64,000 nt of DNA. Source: RGIG4708 sp045538875. GTDB lineage: Bacteria > Bacillota > Clostridia > UMGS1810. Location: NCBI GenBank assembly GCA_045538875.1, contig JAZQEG010000010.1, forward strand, positions 62,001-126,000, written 5' to 3'. Below, one piece after another: positions 50,327 through 59,780 of this stretch; position 1 is the first letter of the stretch, and every line of letters begins with the position of its first letter. The notes beneath the pieces are model-generated. The model had not been told where the DNA came from, did no database searches, and worked only from the letters and a program-made list of their open reading frames with translations. A program made the translations under genes and the position numbers.

Positions 50327-52510
50327 CTAATATCTGGTAACTTCAATAACGTCAGGTATTATGCGAAGCTTGTTGATGATTTTTTCAAGTTCATCTGCAT
50401 TGTTTACCGCTACAGTAACATCAATCATACAAACATTGCCTTTTGCCGCACGGCCGTTTACTGCTGTAAGCATAATTTTTGAATCGTTAATGAGATTAAC
50501 AACTTCAACAACAATACCTGTTCTGTCATTACATACAAGCTTAAGATTTGCAGTAAAGTTGCTTGTATTGCTTTGTGCCCATGATATATCAATAAGTCGT
50601 TGCTTTTCCTCAGGATCGCTTATATATGCTGCTACATTTACGCAGTCTTGTCTATGAACCGAAACACCTCTTCCGCGTGTAATGTATCCAATTATTTTGT
50701 CACCGGGCACAGGGTTACAGCATTTTGAATATCTGATAAGGCAGTTATCAACGCCTTTTACTATTATACCGTTTGAATTACCAGATAGAACTTTACTTGC
50801 TTCGGGAAGGGGAGTAGTAATATTTAAAATGTTTTTTATCTGGTCTTTTTCATGCTTCTTTTTATATTCATCTTTAAGCTTGCTTATAATATTTGCAATT
50901 TGTATACCGCCGTAACCAATGTTTGCGTACAAGTCATCGCTAGACCCGTATCCGTATCGCTTAATGATTTTTTGTACATATTCATCTGTCAGCAATTCCT
51001 GAAGTTCGGGATTTTCCTTTTTGATTTCACGCTCAAGCGCTTCTTTGCCTTTTATAATGTTTTCGGCTCTGTTTTCTTTTTTGTACCAGGCGTTGATTTT
51101 GTTTCGTGCCTGAGCAGTTTTAATAATTTTAAGCCAGTCACGACTTGGTCCGTGGACATTTGACGAGGTGATTATTTCTACAATATCACCATTTTGAAGC
51201 GGTTGGTCAAGGTTAACAATTTTTCCGTTAATTCGGGCACCTTGCATTTTGTAACCAACTGCACTGTGAATGCTAAAGGCAAAGTCTACCGGAGTTGAAC
51301 CTGATGGAAAGCTGTATACATCGCCTTTTGGTGAAAATACAAACACCTGGTCGGTAAACATATCAATTTTAAGTGCCTGAACAAATTCCTCCTCGTCATT
51401 AAAATCGTTTTGAACATCAAGCAACTGTTTTATCCACTGTAGTTTCTGGTCAAAATTTTCATCTCTGCTGTTTGAACCCTCTTTATACTTCCAGTGGGCT
51501 GCAAAACCGTTTTCAGCATATTCATGCATCTTTTTTGTTCTGATTTGTATTTCAAACGGATGACCGTCTTCGCCTATAACAGTTGTGTGAAGCGACTGAT
51601 ACATATTTGGTTTTGGCATTGCAATATAATCTTTAAATCTGCCTGGCATCGGCTTGTATAATTCGTGAGCAATGCCAAGTGCAGCATAACAGTCGGACAC
51701 AGTGTTTGTTACAATTCTTACTGCAAACAAATCATAAATCTGCTCTAAAGTTTTTTGCTGTGTAAACATTTTGCGGTATATGCTGTAAAAATGCTTTGGC
51801 CTACCGTCAATTGTGCAATCAATATTTGCCAGGCTTAATTTTTCTTTTAAATCGTGCTTAATTCGTGCAATAAATTCTTCACGCTCATTACGTTTTTGAT
51901 TAATACCCTCTACAATCTCATAGTAGGCAATTGGGTCGAGGTATTTAAGCGATGTGTCCTCGAGTTCCCATTTGATTTTGTACATACCAAGTCTGTGCGC
52001 AATGGGGGCAAAAATATTAAGAGTTTCTCTTGCTTTTTCACGTTGCTTATCCTCGCTCATACTGATAAGGGTAGATAAGTTGTGCAATCTATCGGCAAAT
52101 TTAATCATAATAACCCTGATATCAGACGCCATAGCCAAAAACATTTTTCTTAGGTTTTCCATATCACGTTCTTCTTTTGACGAAAAATCAAGCTTATCAA
52201 GCTTGGTAACACCATCAACAAGCAACGCAACCTGCTGGCCAAAATTTTCTTCAATGTACGCAGTTGTATATTCTGTATCTTCAACAACGTCATGTAAAAG
52301 GGCAGCACAAACCGAATCAGTATCAAGCTGCATATCAACAACATTACCGGCAACCGCAAGGGGATGAGTAATATATGGTGTGCCTGATTTTCGCACCTGA
52401 GTACCATGGGCGCTTTCGGCAAGTTTATATGCTTTTTCAATTTTTTCGATATCGTATTTGTTTCCCGATTTGTTAAGCTTATCGAGTAATTTTTCAAAGC
52501 TTGATATCAT
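50327..52510 (-). CDS. relA: Bifunctional (p)ppGpp synthetase/hydrolase Rel
   Basis: The 727-residue Rel protein makes and degrades the stringent-response alarmone. The hydrolase domain has the HD pattern LLHDVVEDTEY, the synthetase domain GRPKHFYSIYRKM and LFAVRIV. They are followed by the TGS domain (VFVFSPKGDVYSFPSG), a zinc-finger-like CCNPVPGD region and a C-terminal ACT domain. All hydrolase motifs appear intact, which suits the single bifunctional Rel of Firmicutes. It lies between recJ and the MBL gene. Confidence 0.95.
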   Translation of the reverse strand: MISSFEKLLDKLNKSGNKYDIEKIEKAYKLAESAHGTQVRKSGTPYITHPLAVAGNVVDMQLDTDSVCAALLHDVVEDTEYTTAYIEENFGQQVALLVDGVTKLDKLDFSSKEERDMENLRKMFLAMASDIRVIMIKFADRLHNLSTLISMSEDKQREKARETLNIFAPIAHRLGMYKIKWELEDTSLKYLDPIAYYEIVEGINQKRNEREEFIARIKHDLKEKLSLANIDCTIDGRPKHFYSIYRKMFTQQKTLEQIYDLFAVRIVTNTVSDCYAALGIAHELYKPMPGRFKDYIAMPKPNMYQSLHTTVIGEDGHPFEIQIRTKKMHEYAENGFAAHWKYKEGSNSRDENFDQKLQWIKQLLDVQNDFNDEEEFVQALKIDMFTDQVFVFSPKGDVYSFPSGSTPVDFAFSIHSAVGYKMQGARINGKIVNLDQPLQNGDIVEIITSSNVHGPSRDWLKIIKTAQARNKINAWYKKENRAENIIKGKEALEREIKKENPELQELLTDEYVQKIIKRYGYGSSDDLYANIGYGGIQIANIISKLKDEYKKKHEKDQIKNILNITTPLPEASKVLSGNSNGIIVKGVDNCLIRYSKCCNPVPGDKIIGYITRGRGVSVHRQDCVNVAAYISDPEEKQRLIDISWAQSNTSNFTANLKLVCNDRTGIVVEVVNLINDSKIMLTAVNGRAAKGNVCMIDVTVAVNNADELEKIINKLRIIPDVIEVTRY

Positions 52511-52531
52511 AAATTTACCTCTTTCTGTTGG

Positions 52532-54514
52532 TTATTGTTGATTGTACTTACGGTACGTGGGTGAATCTGTGAGTGAATTTTTACTGTAAAAGTTTTTCCC
52601 TATCTGAACGTGTACATATCTGTTTTGTGAGTCGAATTTATATGATATAATATTAAGCTCACTAAAAATTTTGAGTGAAAGCTCTATGATTTTTATATTG
52701 TAGTTTGTAAGATTTTTGCGTGTTGAAATGCTGTCGGTAGAAATGTAATTATTTCCGCTTTCAATGTGATACTTAATATATGCAAATATATCGGACAGTA
52801 TTGTTTTGTCAATCATAAATTTGCTTTCAATGCGTATATCTTTAATTAAAAATTGAGGATAAGTTACACCTTTATATGTGTTTGTTGAAAGCATACCTGC
52901 AACAGATATAACATCGCCAGGAACAAGTTTTGATGCAATGTCAATTTTATTAAAGGCGGGCATTTCCATTTTATAACCCTTTTTTTCGAGCATTATAAAT
53001 GCATGCTTTTCGTTAACAAATCTTGTGTTTTTAACATTGACGTTGTTAATGCAAAACATTGGTGCCTTGTTGCCGATTCCACAAGGCTCTAAAATTGATA
53101 AACTATTAATTGTCGGAAGGTTAACATCATTTATAGTAATTATATCGTCAATTTCAAGTGTTGGAGTAGCTATTTCATCGTTAATTAAATTTTTTGCATA
53201 CTCATTAATTTTTGCGTCAAATTCGTCAATTTTATCTGTGTAAACTGTAAATCCTGCTGCAAGTTCATGACCTCCAAATTTTTGCAGGTATTCCTTGCAA
53301 TGATTAAGTGCATAAAACAGATTAAAACCTTTTATACTTCTTCCCGACGCTTTTGCTGTACCGTCGTCATTTATTGATATAACGGTACTTGGTTTATAAA
53401 ACATTTCGGTTATTCTTGAAGATACAATACCTATAACTCCGTGATGCCAATTTTCTTTTGCAACCACTATAACGTCTTTTTTATCAAGCTCATTTTTATA
53501 TATAATTTCCAGTGCTTCAAAAAATATTTTTTGCTCTTCATTTTGCCTATGCTTGTTGTCTTCTTCAAGCTTAAGTGCAATTTTTACTGCTCGGTTATAA
53601 TCGTTTTCGAGCAACAGTTTTACACTTGTTTTGGCACTTGAAATTCTGCCAGCGGCGTTAAGGCGCGGGGCAATTACAAAGCCAATTGATGATGCTGTAA
53701 TATCTTTATCTCCAAGACCAGATGTATCTATTAACGCATTAATACCATTGTTTTTTGTCAATTTTATACCCGCAAGACCTTTATCTGCAATAAACCGGTT
53801 TTCATCAGTAAGGGGTACCATATCAGCAATTGTGCCAATGGCGGCTATTGGGCAATATTTGTTCAGTATGTTTTTGTTGCATCCGGATAAAGCATATATT
53901 AGCTTAAACGCAACACCCACACCCGCAAGTGCATCAAAAGGATATTTGCTGTCGCTTCTTTTGGGGTTAATCACTGCCACACAATCAGGTATTTCGTCTT
54001 TAACGGTATGATGATCTGTTACTATTACATCAATTCCGTTTGTTTTGGCATAGCTTATTTCGTTAACAGCTGTTATGCCAACATCAACTGTAATAATTAT
54101 GTCTACGTTTTTTGTAAGCAAATAATCAATTGCGGAAATACTAATTCCATATCCTTCTTCGGCACGGTCGGGTATATAGTACAAAACATTTGCACCAAGT
54201 GAATTCAAATAGTCATATACCATATATGTTGAAGTGATGCCGTCAACGTCATAATCACCAAATACTGCAATTTTTTTGTTGCTATTAAGTGCCGCTATTA
54301 TAAAATCAACTGCTTTTTGCATATCAGGTAACAAAAACGGGTCGTGAAAACTCGAAATGTCCTTGGAAATGTATGAATTGATTTGTTCATCACTTTGTAT
54401 GCCGCGTAAATATAATATTTTTGCAACCAAAGAATTTATATTGAATTTTTTTGAGATTTCCGCAACACGACTACTATCGGCTTTGCCGATTATCCATCTT
54501 TTAGATTTAGTCAC
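52532..54514 (-). CDS. recJ: Single-stranded-DNA-specific exonuclease RecJ
   Basis: This 660-residue 5'-3' exonuclease acts in recombination and mismatch repair. DHH-family motifs are present: FGDYDVDGITS (motif I), VDVGITA, VTDHHTV (DHH motif) and VINPKRSDSKYPF, with the DHHA1 motif GGHELAAGFTV further on. A C-terminal OB-fold follows. The start is the GTG at 54514, eight bases after GAGG; a GTG at 54523 lies inside that site. It leads the leftward operon. Confidence 0.95.
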   Translation of the reverse strand: MTKSKRWIIGKADSSRVAEISKKFNINSLVAKILYLRGIQSDEQINSYISKDISSFHDPFLLPDMQKAVDFIIAALNSNKKIAVFGDYDVDGITSTYMVYDYLNSLGANVLYYIPDRAEEGYGISISAIDYLLTKNVDIIITVDVGITAVNEISYAKTNGIDVIVTDHHTVKDEIPDCVAVINPKRSDSKYPFDALAGVGVAFKLIYALSGCNKNILNKYCPIAAIGTIADMVPLTDENRFIADKGLAGIKLTKNNGINALIDTSGLGDKDITASSIGFVIAPRLNAAGRISSAKTSVKLLLENDYNRAVKIALKLEEDNKHRQNEEQKIFFEALEIIYKNELDKKDVIVVAKENWHHGVIGIVSSRITEMFYKPSTVISINDDGTAKASGRSIKGFNLFYALNHCKEYLQKFGGHELAAGFTVYTDKIDEFDAKINEYAKNLINDEIATPTLEIDDIITINDVNLPTINSLSILEPCGIGNKAPMFCINNVNVKNTRFVNEKHAFIMLEKKGYKMEMPAFNKIDIASKLVPGDVISVAGMLSTNTYKGVTYPQFLIKDIRIESKFMIDKTILSDIFAYIKYHIESGNNYISTDSISTRKNLTNYNIKIIELSLKIFSELNIISYKFDSQNRYVHVQIGKNFYSKNSLTDSPTYRKYNQQ

Positions 54515-54544
54515 TTGTTGCACCTCTTTAAATATAATAAAAAT

Positions 54545-54573
54545 ATTATATCATTTTTATTGTTATAGTTCAA
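54545..54573 (-). promoter_or_regulatory. Promoter of the recJ-rel-MBL-hemZ operon
   Basis: Leftward TTGAAC (54573-54568), 17 bases, TATAAT (54550-54545), about 30 bases before the recJ start. Confidence 0.65.
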
Positions 54574-54663
54574 GTTAAATATTAACTTATTTGATTTTTT
54601 TTGATAAAATTTTGTTTTATTCGACGCAAAATTGAAATATGTTAAAAAATTTTGCTAAAACAG

Positions 54664-54692
54664 TTGACTTTGTTTAAAATTTTTAGTATTCT
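54664..54692 (+). promoter_or_regulatory. Promoter of the HPr gene
   Basis: TTGACT (54664-54669), 17 bases, TATTCT (54687-54692), divergent from the recJ promoter. Confidence 0.6.
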
Positions 54693-54729
54693 AATATATA
54701 TAAAATCTGATTTATCAAGGAGCAGCATT

Positions 54730-54999
54730 ATGGTTAGTAAAGATATTATCGTTCAAAATGAAGTTGGACTTCATGCCCGTCCTGCTACATTCTTTATACA
54801 AAAAGCTAACGAATTTAAATCAAGCATATGGGTTGTTAAAGACGAGAGAAAAGTAAATGCCAAAAGTCTTCTTGGTGTTTTGTCCCTTGGTATTACAAGA
54901 GGTACAACTGTTAAACTCGTTGCTGACGGCAGTGACGAAAATGAAGCCTTAGAAAGCCTTGACGAGCTCATTTCGTCAGATTTTGCTGATATTGTGTAA
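54730..54999 (+). CDS. ptsH: Phosphocarrier protein HPr
   Basis: This 89-residue HPr-family protein has the active-site histidine in GLHARPA and the regulatory serine region in KSLLGVLSLG. It can therefore both relay phosphate in the PTS and signal carbon catabolite control after serine phosphorylation. The start is the ATG at 54730 with AAGGAGC upstream; the longer frame to 54652 covers the promoter. It is monocistronic and not beside ptsI. Confidence 0.94.
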   Translation: MVSKDIIVQNEVGLHARPATFFIQKANEFKSSIWVVKDERKVNAKSLLGVLSLGITRGTTVKLVADGSDENEALESLDELISSDFADIV

Positions 55000-55004
55000 A
55001 ATTT

Positions 55005-55030
55005 TCCTCCGCTTTTAATAGCGGAGGTAT
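55005..55030 (+). terminator. Hairpin between HPr gene and uvrC
   Basis: CCTCCGCT and AGCGGAGG pair around TTTAAT, followed by TATTTTAATTT. The U-tract is interrupted, so readthrough into uvrC is possible. Confidence 0.65.
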
Positions 55031-55072
55031 TTTAATTTGTATGATTTTATAGATGAAAGAAAGGTGAAAATA

Positions 55073-56917
55073 TTGTTTGATTTTGAGCAAAAGCTGAAAA
55101 CATTACCTGAACAGCCAGGTGTTTATATTATGTATAATCAAAATGATGATGTTATATATGTAGGCAAAGCAAAAGTATTAAAAAACAGAGTCAGACAATA
55201 TTTTAAAAATAACAATCATCCTCCAAAGGTTGCTGCAATGGTTGCAAATGCAGCAAGATTTGAATATATAATTGCCGATTCCGAGCTTGAGGCATTGGTG
55301 CTGGAAAATAATCTCATTAAAAAGCATATGCCAAGATATAACATACTGTTAAAGGATGACAAAACATATCCGTTTATTAAAGTGACTGTCAATGAGGATT
55401 ATCCCAAGATATTAATGACAAGGCAGGTAAAGCGTGACGGTGCAAGGTATTTTGGCCCGTATCAGAGCGGAATTATTGTTCGTGACCTGATTGAACTTAT
55501 AAGGGATATATTTATGCTCAGATTTTGCAACAAAACTTTTGATGGAGATTTTACGCCTCAAAAGCCATGCTTGTATTATCATTTGGGCAAATGTTCTGGT
55601 ATATGCGCAGGTAATGTTTCAAAAAGTGAGTATTCTAATGTCATAAATGATGTATGTCAGTTTTTAAATGGTAAATATGACAATGTTATAAAAAAATTAA
55701 CTAATCAAATGAACATTGCAGCCCAAAACCTTGATTTTGAAAAGGCTTCTGTTTTGCGTGACAGAATTAATTCGGTAAATTTACTTAGCGAAAAACAAAA
55801 AATAGTAACTGCTAACGGCACTGATATTGACGCTGCAGCAATATATAACGACAACAATGTTGCATGCGTAGAAATTTTCTTTATAAGAAACGGAAATATA
55901 GTTGGGAAAGAGCATTATTTTATTAATGACACCGAAGGTATGAACAATGGAGCAATATTTTCTCAGTTTATTAAACAATATTATGATAATTCCTCTTTTT
56001 TGCCTAAAGAATTAATGCTTTCTGATGAAATTGAAGATGAACAAACTGTTAAAATCTGGCTTGGCTCAAAGTGCCTAAGAAGCGTAAACATAAAGTATCC
56101 AAAAATTGGAAAGTATGCTGAGCTTATTAAAATGATTAAAATCAATGCAAAAAAAGAGCATAGTGAGTATATTATTAAAAAAATGCGTGCATCTGATTTT
56201 GTAAATAATGCTTTGTCACAATTAATGAAGCTCACAGGTCTAAAACAGCCACCTTTGATGATTGAAGCTTATGATATTTCCAATATATCAGGTGATTCAA
56301 ATGTTGCATCTATGGTTACATTTAAAAATGGAAAGCCGCACAAGCAAGGGTACAGAAGTTTTAAAATTAAAACAGTGTCAGGGCAGGATGATTACGGCTC
56401 AATGTACGAGGTATTAACAAGGAGATTTAACAGATATAAATCATCACACAATAATAATGACAGCTTTGCACAATTACCCGATTTGATACTGGTTGACGGA
56501 GGATTGTCGCATGTTAATACTGCTTATGAAGCAATGAAAAATGCGGGTATAAATGTGCCGCTGTTTGGTATTGTAAAAGATGATAATCACAATACAAAAG
56601 GTCTTGTTTCGATAAACGGTGAAATACCAATAGACAACGGATGCGATGCGTTTATGTTGCTTGCAAACATTCAGGATGAAATGCACCGACGTGCAATAAC
56701 GCATCACCGTAATATTATGAATAAAAAAAGCGTAGAAAGCGAGCTTGAAAAAATTAAAGGTATAGGTCCTTCAAAAAGAAAGACTCTTGTTGCACACTTT
56801 AAAACAGTTTCAAAAATTAAAACTGCTACCGCTGACCAACTTGCATCAGTTAAAGGAATAGATAAAAAAACAGCTAAAAACATATTTGATTATTTTAATG
56901 GAGACAACAATAAATGA
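55073..56917 (+). CDS. uvrC: Excinuclease ABC subunit UvrC
   Basis: The 614-residue nuclease makes both incisions in nucleotide excision repair. The N-terminal GIY-YIG domain has PGVYIMYNQNDDVIYVGKAK, a UVR motif DFEKASVLRDRI lies in the middle, the RNase-H-like domain has ILVDGGLSHV, and two helix-hairpin-helix motifs end the protein. The start is the TTG at 55073 with AAAGGTGA eight bases upstream, giving the usual MFDFEQKLKTLP; a TTG at 55037 extends the frame without a ribosome site. queH overlaps its stop. Confidence 0.94.
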   Translation: MFDFEQKLKTLPEQPGVYIMYNQNDDVIYVGKAKVLKNRVRQYFKNNNHPPKVAAMVANAARFEYIIADSELEALVLENNLIKKHMPRYNILLKDDKTYPFIKVTVNEDYPKILMTRQVKRDGARYFGPYQSGIIVRDLIELIRDIFMLRFCNKTFDGDFTPQKPCLYYHLGKCSGICAGNVSKSEYSNVINDVCQFLNGKYDNVIKKLTNQMNIAAQNLDFEKASVLRDRINSVNLLSEKQKIVTANGTDIDAAAIYNDNNVACVEIFFIRNGNIVGKEHYFINDTEGMNNGAIFSQFIKQYYDNSSFLPKELMLSDEIEDEQTVKIWLGSKCLRSVNIKYPKIGKYAELIKMIKINAKKEHSEYIIKKMRASDFVNNALSQLMKLTGLKQPPLMIEAYDISNISGDSNVASMVTFKNGKPHKQGYRSFKIKTVSGQDDYGSMYEVLTRRFNRYKSSHNNNDSFAQLPDLILVDGGLSHVNTAYEAMKNAGINVPLFGIVKDDNHNTKGLVSINGEIPIDNGCDAFMLLANIQDEMHRRAITHHRNIMNKKSVESELEKIKGIGPSKRKTLVAHFKTVSKIKTATADQLASVKGIDKKTAKNIFDYFNGDNNK

Positions 56918-57519
56918 ATGTTAATTATCAAAATATTCTTGAAAGCACAATTAAACAAATAGGCGAGTGCAAGCCAACACTTTTGCTGCACAGCTGTTGT
57001 GCTCCTTGCTCAAGCTATGTGCTTGAATACCTTAGCAGCATATTTGATATAACTGTATTATATTACAATCCAAACATATATCCCGAGTCGGAATTTTACT
57101 TTAGATGTGAGGAACAGCAAAAGCTTATTAAAAAAATGGGACTTGAAAATGTTGTTAAAGTTGTGAGCTGTGATTATGATAGTGATGAATTTTACAATGC
57201 AGTTAAAGGGCTTGAAAACTGCCCTGAGGGAAAAGAAAGATGTGCAAAATGCTTTGAACTAAGGCTTAAAAAAAGTGCGCTGTACGCCAAAAACAATGGT
57301 TTTGATTATTTTACCACAACGCTTACAATAAGCCCGCACAAAAATGCACAATTGCTTAATAGTATTGGCGGTAGTATAGCTCAACAGGCAGGGGTAAAGT
57401 ATCTTTTTTCGGATTTTAAAAAGAAAAACGGATACAAACGAAGTTGCGAACTTTCTGCTGAGTATGGATTGTATCGTCAGGATTATTGCGGATGCGTTTT
57501 CTCTAAAAATAATAAATAA
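56914..57519 (+). CDS. queH: Epoxyqueuosine reductase QueH
   Basis: The 201-residue DUF208 protein is QueH, which performs the last step of queuosine formation on tRNA by reducing epoxyqueuosine with iron-sulphur chemistry. Cysteine motifs are HSCCAPCS near residue 27, RCAKCFELR near 110 and DYCGC near the end. It overlaps uvrC by ATGA. Together with the preQ1-controlled queT at 30.5 kb it shows queuosine salvage or synthesis in this organism. Confidence 0.93.
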   Translation: MNVNYQNILESTIKQIGECKPTLLLHSCCAPCSSYVLEYLSSIFDITVLYYNPNIYPESEFYFRCEEQQKLIKKMGLENVVKVVSCDYDSDEFYNAVKGLENCPEGKERCAKCFELRLKKSALYAKNNGFDYFTTTLTISPHKNAQLLNSIGGSIAQQAGVKYLFSDFKKKNGYKRSCELSAEYGLYRQDYCGCVFSKNNK

Positions 57520-57529
57520 AGTTTTTTAG

Positions 57530-57580
57530 AAACTATTTGTTGAATTTGCACAAAATTCGACAAATAGTTTTGTTATTTTT
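57530..57580 (+). terminator. Terminator after queH
   Basis: A long 18-bp stem with one G-U pair (57530-57547 with 57553-57570) closes on a 5-base loop and is followed by a T-rich tract. Confidence 0.75.
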
Positions 57581-57605
57581 GTTAAAGGAATACTAAAACA
57601 ACTAA

Positions 57606-57634
57606 TTGAATAATAAATATATAGGTATTTATAC
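57606..57634 (+). promoter_or_regulatory. Probable promoter of the EF-G-like gene
   Basis: TTGAAT (57606-57611), 17 bases, TTATAC (57629-57634), about 25 bases before the ribosome site GAGGAGG. Confidence 0.45.
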
Positions 57635-57660
57635 CATCTAAAATAGAGGAGGACATCAAT

Positions 57661-59712
57661 ATGATTGGTACCAATGATTTAAGAAATGTTTGTATAGTTG
57701 CTCATTCAAATGCTGGTAAAACTTCTCTCTGTGAAGCAATGCTTGACAAAGCAGGTCTTATTGAGCGTATGGGCAAAATCGAAGACGGAAACACAGTATC
57801 CGACTATGATGCAGAAGAAATTAAAAGAAAAATTTCTGTTAACACATCGGTTATACCAATTGAGTGGAATAATACAAAAATCAATTTACTCGATACTCCT
57901 GGTACAGCAGATTTTGTTGGAGAGCAAATACAAGCAGCTTCGGTTTGCGGAAGCGCTCTTGTGGTTGTAAGCGGTAAATCTGGTGTAAGTGCCGGTACAG
58001 AACGCGCATGGAACCTTGCAAAAACCAAATCAAAAATTGTATTTGTAAACAAACTTGATGATATAAAGGCTGATTACTCAAAGGTACTTGAGCAGCTAAA
58101 TGATACATTTGGCAAATGTATAGCTCCGTTTACATTTCCTCTAAAAGATGGGGACAAGCTCATAGGTTTTGCTGATGTAATTAAAATGCGTGCAAAATTA
58201 TTCAGTGGTGATGCATCTACTTATGAGGATATTCCTGCTGATTTTAAGGATATAGCAGACAGAAGCCGTGACCTTTTACTCGAGGCTGTTGCAGAGGTTG
58301 ACGAAGTTTATATGCAAAAATACTTTGATGGTGAAGAATTTACTGAAGAAGAAATTAAAAAAGCCCTTCGAGTAGGTATTAAGGATGGTACCGTTGTCCC
58401 TGTAATATGCGGCAGTGTTCAGGCAAAGATAGGTATTACACATCTTCTTAATACACTTGCTGACTATATGCCGGCTCCAAATGAGTTTTCATACATAGAA
58501 GGCGTTAATCAAAAAGACGGTGATATTGTTGAAGTTAAGTGTGACAACAGCGAACCCACAGTACTTTATGTATTTAAAACAGTAGTAGATAACTATGTTG
58601 GTAAAATGTCTTACTTTAAAGTGCTTTCGGGTAGAATTACTCCTGATACTATTGTTTATAATCCACAAAAGAAAAAGGAAGAAAAAATTGGCAAGCTTTT
58701 TTACCTTCGTGGTAAAAAACAAATTGAAACAAACGAAATTATTGCTGGCGATATAGGAGCAACAGCAAAGCTTACCGTTACTGAAACCGGTGACCAGCTT
58801 TGTTCACCTGATTATCCTATAGAAGTTGAACCAATGTCATTTCCACGACCTGTACTTTCGATGGCTATTCTTCCAAAATCTAAAGGCGATGAAGAAAAAA
58901 TCAGCACTGGTCTTGCTAAATTGCTTAGTGAAGATAAAACATTTACAATTGAAAGAAATCACGAAACACATGAGTCAGTAATTTCGGGAATTGGTGAACA
59001 ACATATTAATGTAATTTGTTCAAAACTTGAAAACAAATTTGGTGTTGCAGTTACACTTCAGGAACCTAAAACTCCATACAGAGAAGCTATTAAGGGCAAA
59101 GTAAAGGTTGAAGGTAAATACAAAAAGCAATCTGGAGGACACGGACAGTATGGACATGTTTGGATTGAGTTTGAGCCTGCAGTTGGTGCTGAGTTTATTT
59201 TTGAAGAGAATGTATTTGGCGGCTCTGTTCCAAAACAGTTTTTCCCTGCTGTAGAAAAAGGCATCAGAGATAGTATGAAAGAGGGTGTACTTGCCGGTTA
59301 TCCTATGGTTAATCTTAAAGCCACACTTCTTGATGGTTCGTACCATCCGGTTGACTCCTCGGAAATGGCTTTTAAAACAGCAGCATCTATGGCATTTAAA
59401 GAGGGTCTGCCAAAGGCTAACCCAGTTATACTTGAACCTGTAGGTACAGCAAAAATTACTGTACCAAGCGATTCAACAGGTGATATAACCGGTGACCTTA
59501 ACAGACGCCGTGGCAGAATACTTGGTATGAGCCCTCTCGAAAACGGTCAGACAGAAATTGAGGCTATAATCCCTGCAGATGAAATGAAAAAATATGCCAC
59601 CGACCTTAAAGCAATGTCAAACGGCAGAGGCTCGTTTGTATATGACATAACAGGTTACGAAGAGGCTCCCAACAACATTGCACAAAAAATTATAGCTAAT
59701 GCTAAGCAGTAA
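57661..59712 (+). CDS. Elongation factor G-like GTPase (EF-G paralogue)
   Basis: The 683-residue protein has the five-domain EF-G layout but in the paralogue branch. G1 is AHSNAGKTSL (canonical EF-G has AHIDAGKTT) and G4 is NKLDD. G3 reads DTPGTADF, so the histidine of DTPGHVDF that activates water for GTP hydrolysis is missing. Domain IV is present (SGGHGQYGHVWIEFEP), and domain V ends the protein. It has its own promoter and is not in a str operon with rpsL, rpsG and tuf. EF-G2-like proteins lack the His and are not required for normal translocation; the function is open. Confidence 0.88.
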   Translation: MIGTNDLRNVCIVAHSNAGKTSLCEAMLDKAGLIERMGKIEDGNTVSDYDAEEIKRKISVNTSVIPIEWNNTKINLLDTPGTADFVGEQIQAASVCGSALVVVSGKSGVSAGTERAWNLAKTKSKIVFVNKLDDIKADYSKVLEQLNDTFGKCIAPFTFPLKDGDKLIGFADVIKMRAKLFSGDASTYEDIPADFKDIADRSRDLLLEAVAEVDEVYMQKYFDGEEFTEEEIKKALRVGIKDGTVVPVICGSVQAKIGITHLLNTLADYMPAPNEFSYIEGVNQKDGDIVEVKCDNSEPTVLYVFKTVVDNYVGKMSYFKVLSGRITPDTIVYNPQKKKEEKIGKLFYLRGKKQIETNEIIAGDIGATAKLTVTETGDQLCSPDYPIEVEPMSFPRPVLSMAILPKSKGDEEKISTGLAKLLSEDKTFTIERNHETHESVISGIGEQHINVICSKLENKFGVAVTLQEPKTPYREAIKGKVKVEGKYKKQSGGHGQYGHVWIEFEPAVGAEFIFEENVFGGSVPKQFFPAVEKGIRDSMKEGVLAGYPMVNLKATLLDGSYHPVDSSEMAFKTAASMAFKEGLPKANPVILEPVGTAKITVPSDSTGDITGDLNRRRGRILGMSPLENGQTEIEAIIPADEMKKYATDLKAMSNGRGSFVYDITGYEEAPNNIAQKIIANAKQ

Positions 59713-59740
59713 TAATTTAAGTTACAATTTAAGAGTAAAA

Positions 59741-59772
59741 AAAATGCAGAACGAAATTTTCGTTCTGCATTT
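59741..59772. terminator. Bidirectional terminator between EF-G-like and NSS genes
   Basis: AAATGCAGAACG pairs with CGTTCTGCATTT around an 8-base loop. A run of A on the left gives a strong U-tract leftward, for the transporter gene. The rightward tract is weak. Confidence 0.8.
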
Positions 59773-59780
59773 AAATTTTA

